From Planctomycetes bacterium GWF2_41_51 (GTDB taxonomy: Bacteria; Planctomycetota; Phycisphaerae; Sedimentisphaerales; UBA12454), in assembly GCA_001825665.1 (NCBI GenBank), contig MHXZ01000125.1, positions 46,314 through 110,313 of the forward strand: a stretch of 64,000 nt of DNA, written 5' to 3'. Within the stretch, counting starts at the first letter, position 1. Each line of letters starts with the position of its first letter. Below the pieces are notes generated by a model that was not told where the DNA came from, made no database searches, and worked only from the letters and a program-made list of their open reading frames with translations. This document shows positions 8,811-19,700 of the stretch, in pieces. The position numbers were made by a program, and so were the translations under genes.

Positions 8811-9160
8811 GCCACTATCGCGGAATGGAACTATGAACTGCTGCCTATTGAATTAAAAGATTTGCAGACAATGGATTTTAATCTTGAACTGCTTGGTTTC
8901 GATAGTGACCAGCTTGCCAGGATACTTTACCCCGGCATACAGGATGGCCTCACCGATCCCGACGATGTTCCCGAACCCCCGGCGGAACCAATATCCAAAC
9001 CCGGTGATCTTTGGCTGTTAGGTGAGCATCGACTTTTATGTGGCGACAGTACTAATCGTGACGATGTTGCCTACTTGATGAAAGGCGACAAGGCAGGTCT
9101 GATTTTCTGCGACCCTCCGTATAATGTCGACTACGGAGCATCAAAAAACCCGCGACATAC
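8811..9160 (+). pseudogene. Truncated DNA methyltransferase (N4/N6, DPPY type)
   Basis: The frame carries EWNYELLPIELKDLQ (8823 onward), GDLWLLGEHRLLCGDS and FCDPPYNVDYG, the ParB-like lead-in and catalytic DPPY motif of phage-type DNA modification methylases. Homology stops after SKNPRH near 9158 and the frame runs into sequence antisense to another gene. No start codon precedes the homologous part and a stop lies at 8778-8780. Both ends are therefore missing: the AdoMet motif and target-recognition half are absent, so it cannot be active. Confidence 0.65.
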
Positions 9161-10145
9161 AGACCAGGCAGAATGTTTGGATCTGTTGCTTCAACATTAC
9201 GATAAAGAGGCATAACTACCTTTGCGCCAGCAGAACCGCGGAAATAGTCCAGATCGGGAATATTTGGGCAAACGGTAATCGCAGGACCATCCTCTAGAGG
9301 ATAACTGAATAATGTCGCAAAATAAATTTGATTTTCATTGTGTGTTTGCCATAAGTTTGGACGTGGTCTGGAGATTAATCTGTTATCCGCAAGAAGATAT
9401 TGACGATCAAATGAACGATGAGAATATCTGATTATACTCTGATGAGATTCATTTTTAAGTGTTTTTATAGCCGGAAGCTTTACATCAGGAAATAAAAGAT
9501 CATTCTGAGGTAAATCAATAGTCCTGTCACCACTTTCTCGCATAGCATACGAACGGTTGGAGGATGCGAGAAGTGCCTGCCATCTGGCAACCAGAACTTC
9601 TTCACTTGGGCCAATAACCCATGTGCGCTTGCATTGGACACCGTTATTTTGCCATGGAAACAAATCTGTTATCTGTGGCCATAAAGTAAATTCATTTTTA
9701 ATCTTAGGTTTAAAAGAATCCTGCCAACCATTAGAAATAGGCTGCCATTTCAATCTTTCAGAGGAATAAATAGTTTCGAGTTTTTGAAGTTTTTCTTCTC
9801 TGGTGCCTTTGATTCGTATATATCTTATGATTGCAGGAGTATCCATTGAAGATTTTTGCTTACGATAACCTATAAAGATGGCAACAGGGGTCTGAATTGC
9901 AAAGACATTTTCTTCTCTTCTTGTTCCATGGCCTTCACCACCGAGATCTATAATATAAATACGGTCACAAATTCTGCGCATATGCTCTCGAACGCCAACA
10001 AAGGCGTCGCCATCCAAATAACTTGATGCAGTAATGAATGATAAAACTCCTGGCCCTTTGGCAGTTTTATGTTCAAATACTTTCCAAAGAGACCAGCGAA
10101 TAAAATAGATGTAAAGGTTATAAATATTTTTAAGATGAACTCCAA
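9160..10145 (-). pseudogene. Fragment of a type ISP restriction-modification enzyme
   Basis: In one minus-strand frame the sequence runs from NLYIYFIRWSLWKVFEHK (near 10120) through GPGVLSFITASSYLDGDAF, GGEGHGTRREENVFAI and GPAITVCPNIPDLDYFRG to TDPNILPGL near 9160. This is the methylase-end and target-recognition segment of LlaGI/LlaBIII-like single-chain enzymes. The helicase/nuclease N-terminus and the true C-terminus are missing. The 3' edge coincides with the 3' edge of the methyltransferase fragment on the other strand, so the two were joined by a rearrangement. Confidence 0.65.
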
Positions 10146-10303
10146 AGCCTGCTTTTCTGGCAGGTCACCTTTCGGAGCTTTTGCGTCCGCGTTTCGATTT
10201 GTTTGCCAATAAACGCCTCGATTTTCTGTGGTGAGTCCGTGATTTCTGGATGACTGAGGAATAAATCTGCGATACTTACGTTACTGTTTTTAAAAGTTTT
10301 CAT
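10130..10303 (-). CDS. Small uncharacterised protein, possibly frameshifted
   Basis: MKTFKNSNVSIADLFLSHPE begins at 10303 after a good GGAG site. About 38 residues read well. Beyond KQIET another frame (NADAKAPKGDLPEKQALEF) looks more protein-like, so a frameshift is possible before the junction with the type ISP fragment. No family recognised. Confidence 0.3.
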   Translation of the reverse strand: MKTFKNSNVSIADLFLSHPEITDSPQKIEAFIGKQIETRTQKLRKVTCQKSRLWSSS

Positions 10304-10311
10304 AAAAATCT

Positions 10312-10366
10312 CCAATGGAGGTTGTTAAAAACGGCGGATCAACATTGAGCCGCACAACCTCCGTGG
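10312..10366. other. Long imperfect hairpin in front of the integrase remnant
   Basis: GGAGGTTGT at 10317-10325 pairs perfectly with ACAACCTCC at 10354-10362. Flanking CCA/TGG bases extend the stem, and an inner GCGG/CCGC stem (10334-10337 with 10350-10353) encloses 12 bases. It lies exactly where the integrase homology begins. It may be a recombination end or a terminator; no T-run follows. Confidence 0.4.
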
Positions 10367-10381
10367 AAATTGCAGAAAACT

Positions 10382-11391
10382 ATGAAAAAATATATTACCC
10401 GCGACAGCATGGAAAAGTGGATGAACCGTTCTGAAAAAGATGGTATGGGAGCGCGTACCAGAAATACCTATCGTGCTGCTATTATCGCATTTTGTAACTG
10501 GTGCGTCGAGACCGATAGAATGGCCGCTAATCCATTATCAAGGCTTTGTGCCGCTGATGAGCACGCTGATAAACGCAAACAGCGACGAGCATTAACAGAA
10601 GAAGAATTAAATAGACTCTTTACCGCTGCCCGGCTTCGTCCCCTTGCTGAATCATGGCCGCAAGTCAATTGCTTTGTCCGATACCGAAAAGAAAGGTCAC
10701 AAGTCGTGGCACAAAAGAGCCACTGTTTTTTGAAAAACTAGAGGACTTGGCCAATAATGGAAGGGAAATTTTAAAGGAAAAACCAGAATTGATATCAGAT
10801 TTAGAATGGTTGGGTTACCAAAGATCTCTGATTTATAAAGCTCTTGCCTTGACAGGTCTTCGCAAAAGTGAACTTGCAAGTATTACAATTGGCCAGGTCT
10901 GGCTGAATATCAAGCAGTCATACCTTGAACTTAAGGCCAAGGATGAAAAGGCCGGACGCGGAGCACAAATACCACTTCGAAACGATCTTGCCGGTGAGAT
11001 TAAACAATTCATGAAAGAAAAACTTGCGCGTATGCAAAACAAATCCAGGAAAGCAGGCAATGTACCTGCCCGTCTTCCTGCCGCCCTGCCGCTTTTTGAT
11101 ATGCCAGATTCTATGGTAGGTATATTTGACAGAGACCTTGCCGCTGCCGGAATTGAAAAAACTGATGAAAGAGGCCGAAGTCTTGATGTCCATGCTCTGC
11201 GCCATACCTTCGGAACTCATCTTAGCAAGGCAGGTGTATCGCCCCGCGTTGCTCAGGCGGCAATGAGACATTCATCAATCGATCTGACAATGAACATTTA
11301 CACAGACCCGACCCTTTTGGATGTTGCCGGTGCTATTAACGCCCTGCCGAAGTTTACAGACTCACAAGCGAATAGTGCCAAGATAGCGTAA
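10382..11391 (+). pseudogene. Tyrosine recombinase (integrase), frameshifted and N-truncated
   Basis: The core-binding domain (MGARTRNTYRAAIIAFCNWC) and the catalytic domain are recognisable. Catalytic residues are Arg in TGLRKSEL, HALRH, RHSS and Tyr in NIYTD. They lie in different frames. Frame one runs to LAE near 10650. The next stretch, GRKSIALSDTEKKGHKSW, reads in a second frame. From KEPLFFEKLEDL (after 10717) a third frame continues to the stop. Two single-base insertions would explain this, one near 10651 and one in the AAAA run near 10713. The usual N-terminal ~100 residues are also missing. Confidence 0.7.
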
Positions 11392-11444
11392 ATTGGTTCA
11401 TAAAAAAACCTTATACTCTTTGGCAACAGATTATTTGAAACTTC

Positions 11445-12359
11445 TTATTTTAATTCTTTAAGATATTTTTTGATTTTTTGTTTTTCCTGCTCTCTGAAGC
11501 AATGAAACGGCTCTTCTATAAAATCACTGCAAATGTTCATCAGATTCAATGAACATTTTACGCCTTTGAGAAAACTTGAACTGTGTTTGCCGGTACTGTA
11601 AATCGTTGTGCTTATCCACATAACCTTGTTATGCAATTCTCGTACCTTATCCATATTGCCCGCTATCGCAGCATCGTACAAATCTACATACAACCTGGGA
11701 AAAATATTTGCTCCGCCGCATATACCGCCATGACCGCCGAGCAATATAGTTTCCGCAAGCAGTTCTTCAGGACCAACCAGAAAAGAAAAATCTTTTCTTT
11801 CATTAAGCAGCAACTGCAATTTATGAAAATAAATCATATTGGCGGAACTATCCTTTATGCCGTGAATATTAGGAATTTGTGCGGCTTTTATCACTGTTTC
11901 AGGTTCGAAGAAGACTTTTGTGCAGGATGGCATGTTGTATAAGAACAATGGTACCGGAATTTTAGGAGCAAGATGTTCGATGTATTCGAGCAATTCAGGC
12001 TGGCCTGTGGGGAAATAATATGGTGGTGCAAGAACAACAGCGCTGACACCCTGCTTATGCGAATATTCCGCGATTTTTATCGATTCGATGTGCGAAGTAT
12101 CTGTAATGCCTACAAGAACTGGAACACGTTTGTTGACGAGTTTACAAACACGTTCGATTAATTCGTATCGAAGTTTATAACTCAGAGATGGAGCCTCGCC
12201 TGTTGTACCCAGTATAAATAAACCGTGAACGCAGCCGGAGAGGATATGTTCAATGAGTTTTTCCAAGCCTTTAATATCAATATTGTCTCTGTCGAGCAGA
12301 GGCGTTACCATCGGCGGGATTATACCTTTAAGTGGTTTTGGCAAATTCGTTGTATTCAT
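11445..12359 (-). CDS. DapA/NanA-family class I aldolase or lyase
   Basis: The 304-residue TIM-barrel protein has the family's GTTGE phosphate/carboxylate loop at residues 51-55, Tyr141 (LYNMPS) and the Schiff-base Lys169 (GIKDSS). The superfamily covers dihydrodipicolinate synthase, N-acetylneuraminate lyase and 2-keto-3-deoxy-sugar-acid aldolases. In a saccharolytic block a sugar-acid aldolase is more likely than lysine synthesis. It is the last gene of a long minus block and overlaps the UroD-family gene upstream by four bases. Confidence 0.8.
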   Translation of the reverse strand: MNTTNLPKPLKGIIPPMVTPLLDRDNIDIKGLEKLIEHILSGCVHGLFILGTTGEAPSLSYKLRYELIERVCKLVNKRVPVLVGITDTSHIESIKIAEYSHKQGVSAVVLAPPYYFPTGQPELLEYIEHLAPKIPVPLFLYNMPSCTKVFFEPETVIKAAQIPNIHGIKDSSANMIYFHKLQLLLNERKDFSFLVGPEELLAETILLGGHGGICGGANIFPRLYVDLYDAAIAGNMDKVRELHNKVMWISTTIYSTGKHSSSFLKGVKCSLNLMNICSDFIEEPFHCFREQEKQKIKKYLKELK

Positions 12360-13498
12360 TTAATTATTTCTTGTATATAATTTTTTGATGCTTCAATCAA
12401 AGCAATAATATTTTCTTCGGGAGTATTTCTCGCCACCGCACAGCCGCTGCCGAGTATAAAGCCGCCATGCCCTGCTTCTTTCATACATTTCAAAGCTTCA
12501 GCTTTGACATCCTGCACGCTTCCATTTAGAAGTGTCAATGTATTGACTCCGCCCATCAGTGATATGCTGTTTCCAGCCTGTTCCCTGACCTGTTTAACGG
12601 TAAAACCGCCAAGCGGGTCAAGCGGGGCTATGCAGTCGAGGTCGGTTTGAACAAGCCATTTTATTACAGGAAGGACATTGCCGCAGATATGGCAGTATAT
12701 GATTGCTTTTTTATTATAATTATGTAGTTCCGAGCATACGGTTTTGATATACGGAAAGACAAATTCCTTCCAGTGCTGCGGAGATATCAGCGACATATTG
12801 CCTGCCGAGTCATTCAATCTTAAAACTTCGATGCCGTTATCGAGCCAGTATTTGCCTTTTGCGATGGCTGTTTGGGCGCCTTTTTTCATAACTGTATGGA
12901 CAAGTGCGGGGTTTTCAATTAGATCAAATAATGCTTTTTCAATTCCCCGAAATCTTATGTAATAGGACATTGTCGCAGAATCGCAGTCGCCTATGATTTC
13001 CATATCGCCGCCGAATTCCTCTATTATTTGTTTTTGATTTTTACCCCAGCTAAAACTGTCAAAAATGTCCTTCTGCGGCACAGCAATTGCTTTTGCATCT
13101 TCTATATTATTTACAACTGAATCGGGGGAAATCCAGTTTCCATGAGCCAGCATTTCGGGATTTCTGATATCAAAATATTTTTTGTCGAAAAGTTTCGTAG
13201 CCAGGCCGCCTTCAAGATCGATTGTTCCGATTTTTTCTCCCTTTGAGTTTATTTCATAGATTTTATCATCGTGTTTTAAAAGTTTACGGGGATAAAAATG
13301 AAATTGCCGGACAGCATCAAGGCCTAATTTTTTTCCGGCCAGCGCGATGACTCTCAATGCTGTTAGCGGGTCCTGAATGACATCCAATATAGAAGCATTG
13401 GTTACTCTTGCGGAGAAATCAACCCAGATTTTAGGTACAACTGGAACTCGGTCTACTTTTTCATTTCTCAAAGCTGCTATAAATCTGTCATTAGCCAT
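12356..13498 (-). CDS. UroD-family protein with MtaA-type zinc motif
   Basis: The 380-residue protein is a UroD-superfamily TIM barrel. It carries YCHICGNVLPVIKW near residue 257 and GSGCAVARNTPEEN near residue 341. The resulting His-x-Cys-x80-Cys spacing closely resembles the zinc site that activates the methyl acceptor thiol in MtaA/MtbA cobamide methyltransferases. Of the three UroD-family genes here it alone keeps all three ligands. It is translationally coupled (ATGA) to the DapA-type lyase and 26 bases from the Gfo/Idh/MocA gene. No corrinoid protein is encoded in the window. Methyl transfer is a hypothesis. Confidence 0.75.
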   Translation of the reverse strand: MANDRFIAALRNEKVDRVPVVPKIWVDFSARVTNASILDVIQDPLTALRVIALAGKKLGLDAVRQFHFYPRKLLKHDDKIYEINSKGEKIGTIDLEGGLATKLFDKKYFDIRNPEMLAHGNWISPDSVVNNIEDAKAIAVPQKDIFDSFSWGKNQKQIIEEFGGDMEIIGDCDSATMSYYIRFRGIEKALFDLIENPALVHTVMKKGAQTAIAKGKYWLDNGIEVLRLNDSAGNMSLISPQHWKEFVFPYIKTVCSELHNYNKKAIIYCHICGNVLPVIKWLVQTDLDCIAPLDPLGGFTVKQVREQAGNSISLMGGVNTLTLLNGSVQDVKAEALKCMKEAGHGGFILGSGCAVARNTPEENIIALIEASKNYIQEIIK

Positions 13499-13524
13499 TA
13501 TATAAACTTATACAATCCAATCCC

Positions 13525-14769
13525 TTATAAATAAACCACTTGTCCAGTACGTCGAGATTTTTCCGCAGCAAATACCATTAAATGCGTTTCTAATGTCTCA
13601 TCAGGACCTGAAAGGATTTTATCAGCATCTCGTGTTATTGCGGCATCCACAAAATGCTGCATTAAACCGTTATCGCCACCATTATGCCCACTAAAGATAC
13701 CGCTTGGCAAAGAATCGCTTTTCAACGTTTCAGTTTTATCAGTCAAAAAATCATATATTTGCATTTTTGAACCATCATAGCTGATTTGTCCCCTGGTTCC
13801 AAATATTGTGGTTTTTCTGTCACCAAATGGCGTGAAAGCTGTCATCGTAAAAGAAGCTGTTACAGCATTTGCAAATTCCATATTTACGACCTGATGATCT
13901 ACAACATCATTATCACATTCATACACACATTTGCCATAGTCGCCATTACGGAGAGCTTGTTCGATGCCGCTGGTTGAAATATCAGTTGTAATATATGATA
14001 CCGGCCAATCAATATGACCTGATTTATACATACCAAGATAAATCTTTTTCGCAGAATAAGGACAATTTGATTCGACCTTACAATTTACACATCTGTCAGA
14101 AGCTCCATCGGGCTTATTTTCCTTTTTAAAATGTTTCAAATTTCCAAAAGATGAGATTTTTTTGCATGATGCTTCTGCAAAATATCTTATCCAGTCAAGG
14201 TCATGGCAAGATTTGGCCATAAGCATAAAGGTTGAGTTTAACTCTTTGCGCCAATTTCCTCGTACATAAGAATGGGCGTGGTGCCAATAACCCACTGGTT
14301 CTAATCTTTGAATGCTTATTACATCACCTATTCTCCCTGAATGTATAATTTTTTTCAACTTTTGAGTATATGGTGCATATCGCAAAACATGTGAAACTGC
14401 TAAAAGCGTATGATTTTTCTTTACTGTTTCGACTATTTGATTACATTCTGATTCGCTCGGTGCCATTGGCTTTTCAAGCAAAATATCATAGCCCAGATTT
14501 GAAAAGGCTATGGCCGGTTCTGTATGCATCTTATCCTGCGTTGCTATAACTACGGCATCCGCAAATTTACTCCTTGCGGCAACTTCTTTCCAATCACGGA
14601 ATAACCTTGCACTTGTTATATTATGCTCTTTGGCAAGAGCATTCCTGTAAAAATCGTGAGGTTCAGCAATAGCTTTTATAACTACTTTATCAGGATGCTC
14701 TATAGCATAACGAGCGTATCCTCTTCCTCGCTGACCTGCACCAACAATAACAACTTCTAACTTTTTCAT
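13525..14769 (-). CDS. Gfo/Idh/MocA-family oxidoreductase
   Basis: The 414-residue protein begins MKKLEVVIVGAGQRGRGYA, a Rossmann NAD(P) motif. It continues with DILLEKPMAPSE, the EKP motif whose Lys is catalytic, and NSTFMLMAKSCHDLDWIRY. A Cys-rich insert (CVNCKVESNCPYS) near residue 225 is unusual and could bind a metal. Start 14769 begins one base after the glycosidase stop; a start at 14781 would overlap it. Family members oxidise or epimerise sugars and act on glycosides; here it sits directly behind a glycosidase. Confidence 0.8.
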   Translation of the reverse strand: MKKLEVVIVGAGQRGRGYARYAIEHPDKVVIKAIAEPHDFYRNALAKEHNITSARLFRDWKEVAARSKFADAVVIATQDKMHTEPAIAFSNLGYDILLEKPMAPSESECNQIVETVKKNHTLLAVSHVLRYAPYTQKLKKIIHSGRIGDVISIQRLEPVGYWHHAHSYVRGNWRKELNSTFMLMAKSCHDLDWIRYFAEASCKKISSFGNLKHFKKENKPDGASDRCVNCKVESNCPYSAKKIYLGMYKSGHIDWPVSYITTDISTSGIEQALRNGDYGKCVYECDNDVVDHQVVNMEFANAVTASFTMTAFTPFGDRKTTIFGTRGQISYDGSKMQIYDFLTDKTETLKSDSLPSGIFSGHNGGDNGLMQHFVDAAITRDADKILSGPDETLETHLMVFAAEKSRRTGQVVYL

Positions 14770-14770
14770 T

Positions 14771-16732
14771 TTATGAATCAATCATCTTTTTAAGATCATG
14801 ATGTAGATTTTTAATTTTATTTGCAGAGAAGGATTTGATATTGGCTTTCACATTATCAAAATTACTAATTTTATCGCGAAGCAGACACATAGATACCACG
14901 CCTGCTGCACAAAAACTCATATGAGGAATACATAACGGCCCATCTTTCAATCTCCCCAATGTTCGCTCAACAGGATTATAACACTCAAAAACACCAGGAA
15001 ATTGATTTAACATTCTGATTGTACCAGTAAATACCTGTTCCGCCAAATCAAAACATTGTGCCTGAATCAATCCTTTATAAATCATATAATTCATAAAAGG
15101 CCAAACCGAGCCGAGTGCATAAAGTGATGGATTAAAATTCTCATCTTTCATCGAGACCGTAGTCAAACCATATTCTGTAAGAAACTCCCTTCTGAAAACT
15201 TCCGCAATTAACCATACTTTTTCAACAGGAAATATTCCAAGATATAATCCGGGATACAAATCGGATGTCTTAATTCTTGCTTTTTTCATATCGTAAGTAA
15301 GAGGATAGTAGTAATGGTCAGTATTGTCCCACATATTATTAAGCATAAAAGTCAATGTCGTCTTGGATTTTTTAAGCCAAATCCTTGATTCGTCATGCAG
15401 TTCCAAGGAATCTGCAAAATTGGCTAAAGCCGCTTCAAAGGAGTATTTTGCAGAATTAATCGCAACTGAATATACTGGCCCATCTTTATAAATTGGACAA
15501 TTATCCATCCCGGATTCAGGGCCATAATGATATGGTGCTCTCTTATCATCAATGCCCCAAAGCGGAATATCATTGTTCGGTTTCCTTCGAATTTCAAACC
15601 AGTTGTAGTTCAACTGCAAAGATTTATAAGCTTTTCCAGCAAACGACATATCTCTTGTTTTTTCAAACACTTTCCACGCAGTATGAGCAACCAAGGGTAT
15701 CTGAGTGATCTCGTCTTTTCTTTCGGTTTTGTCCTTTAATCCCATAATAACATGCAAAGGCATCATGCCGGTTTCTTTCAATGACTCCAACTGTACGCTT
15801 ATCAGGCTTTGGACAAATTCAGGATTTAAATTAATGTATGCATCTGAGATAAAAGGCGATGTGTCCCAAACCCACATCGAAGGGAAACCAAGCCCTGTCA
15901 GACACCAGTGATATCCATTGCGTTTAACTTCATTAAAAAACAGAATATACCAGGATTTATAATAAGCCAGTTTTTCCTGAGCATTGTTAAATTTTGGGTG
16001 CGGAATGGGTTTTACAAATTCTTTCCAAATTTGCATTACACAATTTTGCTTTTGAGTTACTTGTTCGCCAAAGCAAAGCGTCATTTCAAAAAATTCACAC
16101 TGCCCCGCTTTAACAGTCAGTTCCTTTTTCATTTCTATACCTTCAGCCAAAACTTTAGTTTCAGAGCCGCGTGATATAAATTCTTTAACAATCTCAATCT
16201 TTTCGTCAGTAAAACCTAAATGCAAATCCAGTTTCTCATTTTCAATAAACCATCCTCTTAATGACGAGAAATCAATAGTGCCGTCACCGTGTTTTTTCTT
16301 TTTATGATTCAAATCAAAAATAAAATGCGCACTGCAATTGGTTATATCTATTTTTTCAACCTGCTGATTTGCCATTAAACCCAAAACAATTTTTACATCT
16401 TTATTCTCAAAAGCTCTATTATGCAGTGTATATTTGAGCAAAAAACAGTCTTTGCCTGTAGCGGTAATATCCATTTCCAACTTAATAAACGGGCAAATAA
16501 AGTTCTCAAAAACAGCGTGTACGTGACCAGGTTCATGGTCAAAAAACGCTCTAAGACTTTCATCATGAGGCGTCTCAACTACTTTGCCATCCACGATAAA
16601 ATGTTTTAGTCCGAACTCTTTTATAAACGAACCCTCAAATAATGTCGAATTCCCCTTAGGGTTCAGATAAAAAATTGAACCGTAATTTTTCACCGGAGAA
16701 GAATTCCAATAGCCTTTTTCTAAAATATTCAT
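14771..16732 (-). CDS. Six-hairpin ((alpha/alpha)6) glycosidase, GH63/trehalase-like
   Basis: The 653-residue protein has an N-terminal beta-sandwich (~1-230) and a C-terminal helical toroid. Seen are MWVWDTSPFISDAY (near 297), GPESGMDNCPIYKD (near 423), the catalytic-loop pattern of GH63 and related clans, and SVWPFMNYMIYKGL. The Asp in ESGMDN is a likely catalytic acid. There is no signal peptide, so it works on imported oligosaccharides. GGAG lies just before the ATG. The CAZy family cannot be fixed without a profile search. Confidence 0.6.
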   Translation of the reverse strand: MNILEKGYWNSSPVKNYGSIFYLNPKGNSTLFEGSFIKEFGLKHFIVDGKVVETPHDESLRAFFDHEPGHVHAVFENFICPFIKLEMDITATGKDCFLLKYTLHNRAFENKDVKIVLGLMANQQVEKIDITNCSAHFIFDLNHKKKKHGDGTIDFSSLRGWFIENEKLDLHLGFTDEKIEIVKEFISRGSETKVLAEGIEMKKELTVKAGQCEFFEMTLCFGEQVTQKQNCVMQIWKEFVKPIPHPKFNNAQEKLAYYKSWYILFFNEVKRNGYHWCLTGLGFPSMWVWDTSPFISDAYINLNPEFVQSLISVQLESLKETGMMPLHVIMGLKDKTERKDEITQIPLVAHTAWKVFEKTRDMSFAGKAYKSLQLNYNWFEIRRKPNNDIPLWGIDDKRAPYHYGPESGMDNCPIYKDGPVYSVAINSAKYSFEAALANFADSLELHDESRIWLKKSKTTLTFMLNNMWDNTDHYYYPLTYDMKKARIKTSDLYPGLYLGIFPVEKVWLIAEVFRREFLTEYGLTTVSMKDENFNPSLYALGSVWPFMNYMIYKGLIQAQCFDLAEQVFTGTIRMLNQFPGVFECYNPVERTLGRLKDGPLCIPHMSFCAAGVVSMCLLRDKISNFDNVKANIKSFSANKIKNLHHDLKKMIDS

Positions 16733-16760
16733 TTAATCTCCAATCAAGCTGTCATAAGCA

Positions 16761-19700
16761 TCATTTATTTTTGTCTGCTATAATTACTACCGGCGGCTGC
16801 CCTTCTATATATGGCCTTGAGAAATAAAATACTCTTCCGGTTTCAGTACCAATAAACAAATCGCACCAGCCATCATTATCAAAATCTGCTACGTATGGTC
16901 CGTCGTTATGATTGGTCAGCCGTTCTTTAACGAGATCGCCTCGGTCAACAAACAAGGGTTTATTGTTATCTCTAATATTTTCATAATAACGAGCGTTAAC
17001 ATTGTCTAAAATCAGATCAAAGTCACCATCCTTGTCCCAATCGACTATATTTATCACAGTCCGTCCTGACTTTCCCGCGGTTGCGTTCGGAGCTCTGTTC
17101 CAGACAAGAGCCTGACTGTAAGGAGCATCAAATTCGAAAATATAATCCGGCGGGTTCAGTACAAGTTTTCCTTCAGGGGTTTTCGATCTGCGATATAAAG
17201 CCAAATCTCCCTTATGATCAAGGGTAACATAATCCATCAAACCATCTTTATCCCAGTCAACAGTAGCAGGACGGGTTCGCCAAACTGTAATTAATGAATC
17301 AGGCTGAGGCCTGAAAGACTGCCATTCAGGATAGACTGATTTATCCGGCCATGCAACTTTTATCAACTCACCTGCCGCAAGCCTTGGATTTCCTTTATAG
17401 CCAATATTTCTAAAATACATGTGCTCGCCCCGAATACCACTTACGATAAGGTCTTTCAATCCGTCATTATCCCAGTCGGCAACTTCGGCGTTGTTATACT
17501 GCCAGCAAAGCTCCTCAATACCTTGTACAGAACCATCATCGCCTGCTCTTAGCTGTATAAGACTATCACCAGCACACATATCATGTGGCCAATTCCATAC
17601 AGGTTTATCATTGTCTCCGACGTTTTCATAATATTGCAGTGTATTTGAGCCTGCAAGAATCAGATCGTTATCTCCATCGTCATCCCAGTCAACAATAACC
17701 GGAATACTAAGGCTTCCACCGTCAACAATAGGATGCTCCTGCTGGAAATAAACCGGTTGACGCAATTTTGGTAAAGTATCAGGGCCCGCGATATTTTCCA
17801 TAAAGCCAACGACCCCATCCTCGCAGCCATAAAGCAAATCTTTATCGCCTTCATTGTCCCAATCACAAACAACAATATTTATAAGTGCCTGTGTAATATT
17901 GATTTCTCTTCGGTCATAAGTCATTAATCTTACAGGATTGGCAAACTTCGGCGGCTGTCCTTTCTCACTTATATTTTCGTGAAAAAACAACTCGTGTATA
18001 AATCCAGCCGATACGAAATCAATGTCTCCATCGCAATCCCAATCTGCAGGAATATACTGGCGCTGAAGTAATGGTTTTCCAACATTGGGTTCGATGGGAT
18101 TTTGAGTATCGATTAAAGGCTCATTTGCGGTTCCAATGTTTCTGCATATTCTGACAACCGGAAATAAATCTTCGTCTTTTGAAAGACCAGGCAAGCCACT
18201 TGCAATAACATCTCCCAAACCATCGCCATCCCAATCATACCAATAAGTTTTATGTTCAGCGACTAAGGGGTCTCCTCTAAATTGCAGTTTATTAATTTTA
18301 TCTACTATGATATTGCCATTTTCATAATGCCACTGCCACCAATCCTGACATTCACGTCCAAGCATCAAAACATCAATTTCCTGATCATTGTTAACGTCGC
18401 AAAAGACAGGATTCGTATTTCCTGAAATGTATCCAAATGGTGTGTTATCCCTGATAATTAATCTACCGGGTGCAAATAAATTTTTAATTCCGCGTTCATT
18501 ACTTATATTCTCGAAATAATAGTGGCCCGCCTGAAGACCGGTACATGTTCGTGTAACCAGAGTCCCGGAGTTCATCCACAAATCGAGATCTCCGTCTTTA
18601 TCAATATCATATACATCGAAGACCCCGCTTATGCCGGAACATAATGTTCCAATTGTCGTTTTGATTCCAATACGCAAACGATCTCCGTTGCCAACCATAG
18701 GTATTTGTTCAGGAAACGGTTTATCATATAAAGGTTCAAAACCATAATAAAAAGAATAACCTGATTTGCCGGAACCTTTATGAACGAACCTTAGTGTTGC
18801 GTTTCTTTTATAAAAAACGTCATCATCCACAACAAAAGGCATATAATACTGCTCATCTCCCGATTTACCTACATCATAAACAACTGGTTCTCCGCTGTTT
18901 GAATCATAACGAACAAGCCGGAAAGAATTTGCCGTTTGTCGTTTTTGTATTGGGCTTAACTGCAGCCATTTCTCCCCTAAATCGATAACTGCTTTCACAG
19001 GCACATTAGACCATTTATCACTTATCGGCTTTACACAAAGATTAACTCTTAGACGATTTTTTCCTATTTGTTTCGGATTACAATTGAAATCTTCCGGAAC
19101 TTTGACAATTCCTATTTCAGGAATTTCAGATTTATCCGGCACAAACAACCATTGATCACTGATAAGTATATCATCAATTATGCCATCAAAATGCTCCAAT
19201 TTGGCATGACGGCTTTGCATCGAATTGGTACCAAAATAAATATCATAAAACATTTTTTCAGGCAAAGACGGCAAAACCGCATTGTTTATAATTTTCGTTT
19301 CTCCATCATCAACCTTCATAGCCAGCATACCAGGCTGCTGCCATGAAACAACAATATGATGCCAGGATTTATCGCCCCATTTTTCCAAATTCCATTCGAT
19401 ATTACTTTTCCCTTTTCCTTTTGCACCCGTCATAAGCGACAAGGCAGATTTAGAGCTGTCATTTTTTAACCGCAACTCAATCAAATCATCGGTTCTTATT
19501 TTCATACTAAAGATACATTGCACCGCTTCACTGTAATCGCTTCGAAAAGCCGGCAACGTATAGTTAGTTTTTATCCATAGCGACATTGTACACTTCTTCA
19601 GGTCTATATTGCCGTCAGTCTCGAAACGTATATATTGATTTGGTCTGCACCACAAACCGTTTCCGCTTTTGCCTGCAACCATAGAAAGACTGTCGTGATG

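Noticed and set aside
10312..10366. Hairpin considered as an integron attC site
   Set aside because: The core-site sequences GTTRRRY and its complement at the stem ends are absent and no cassette array follows; kept only as an unexplained hairpin.
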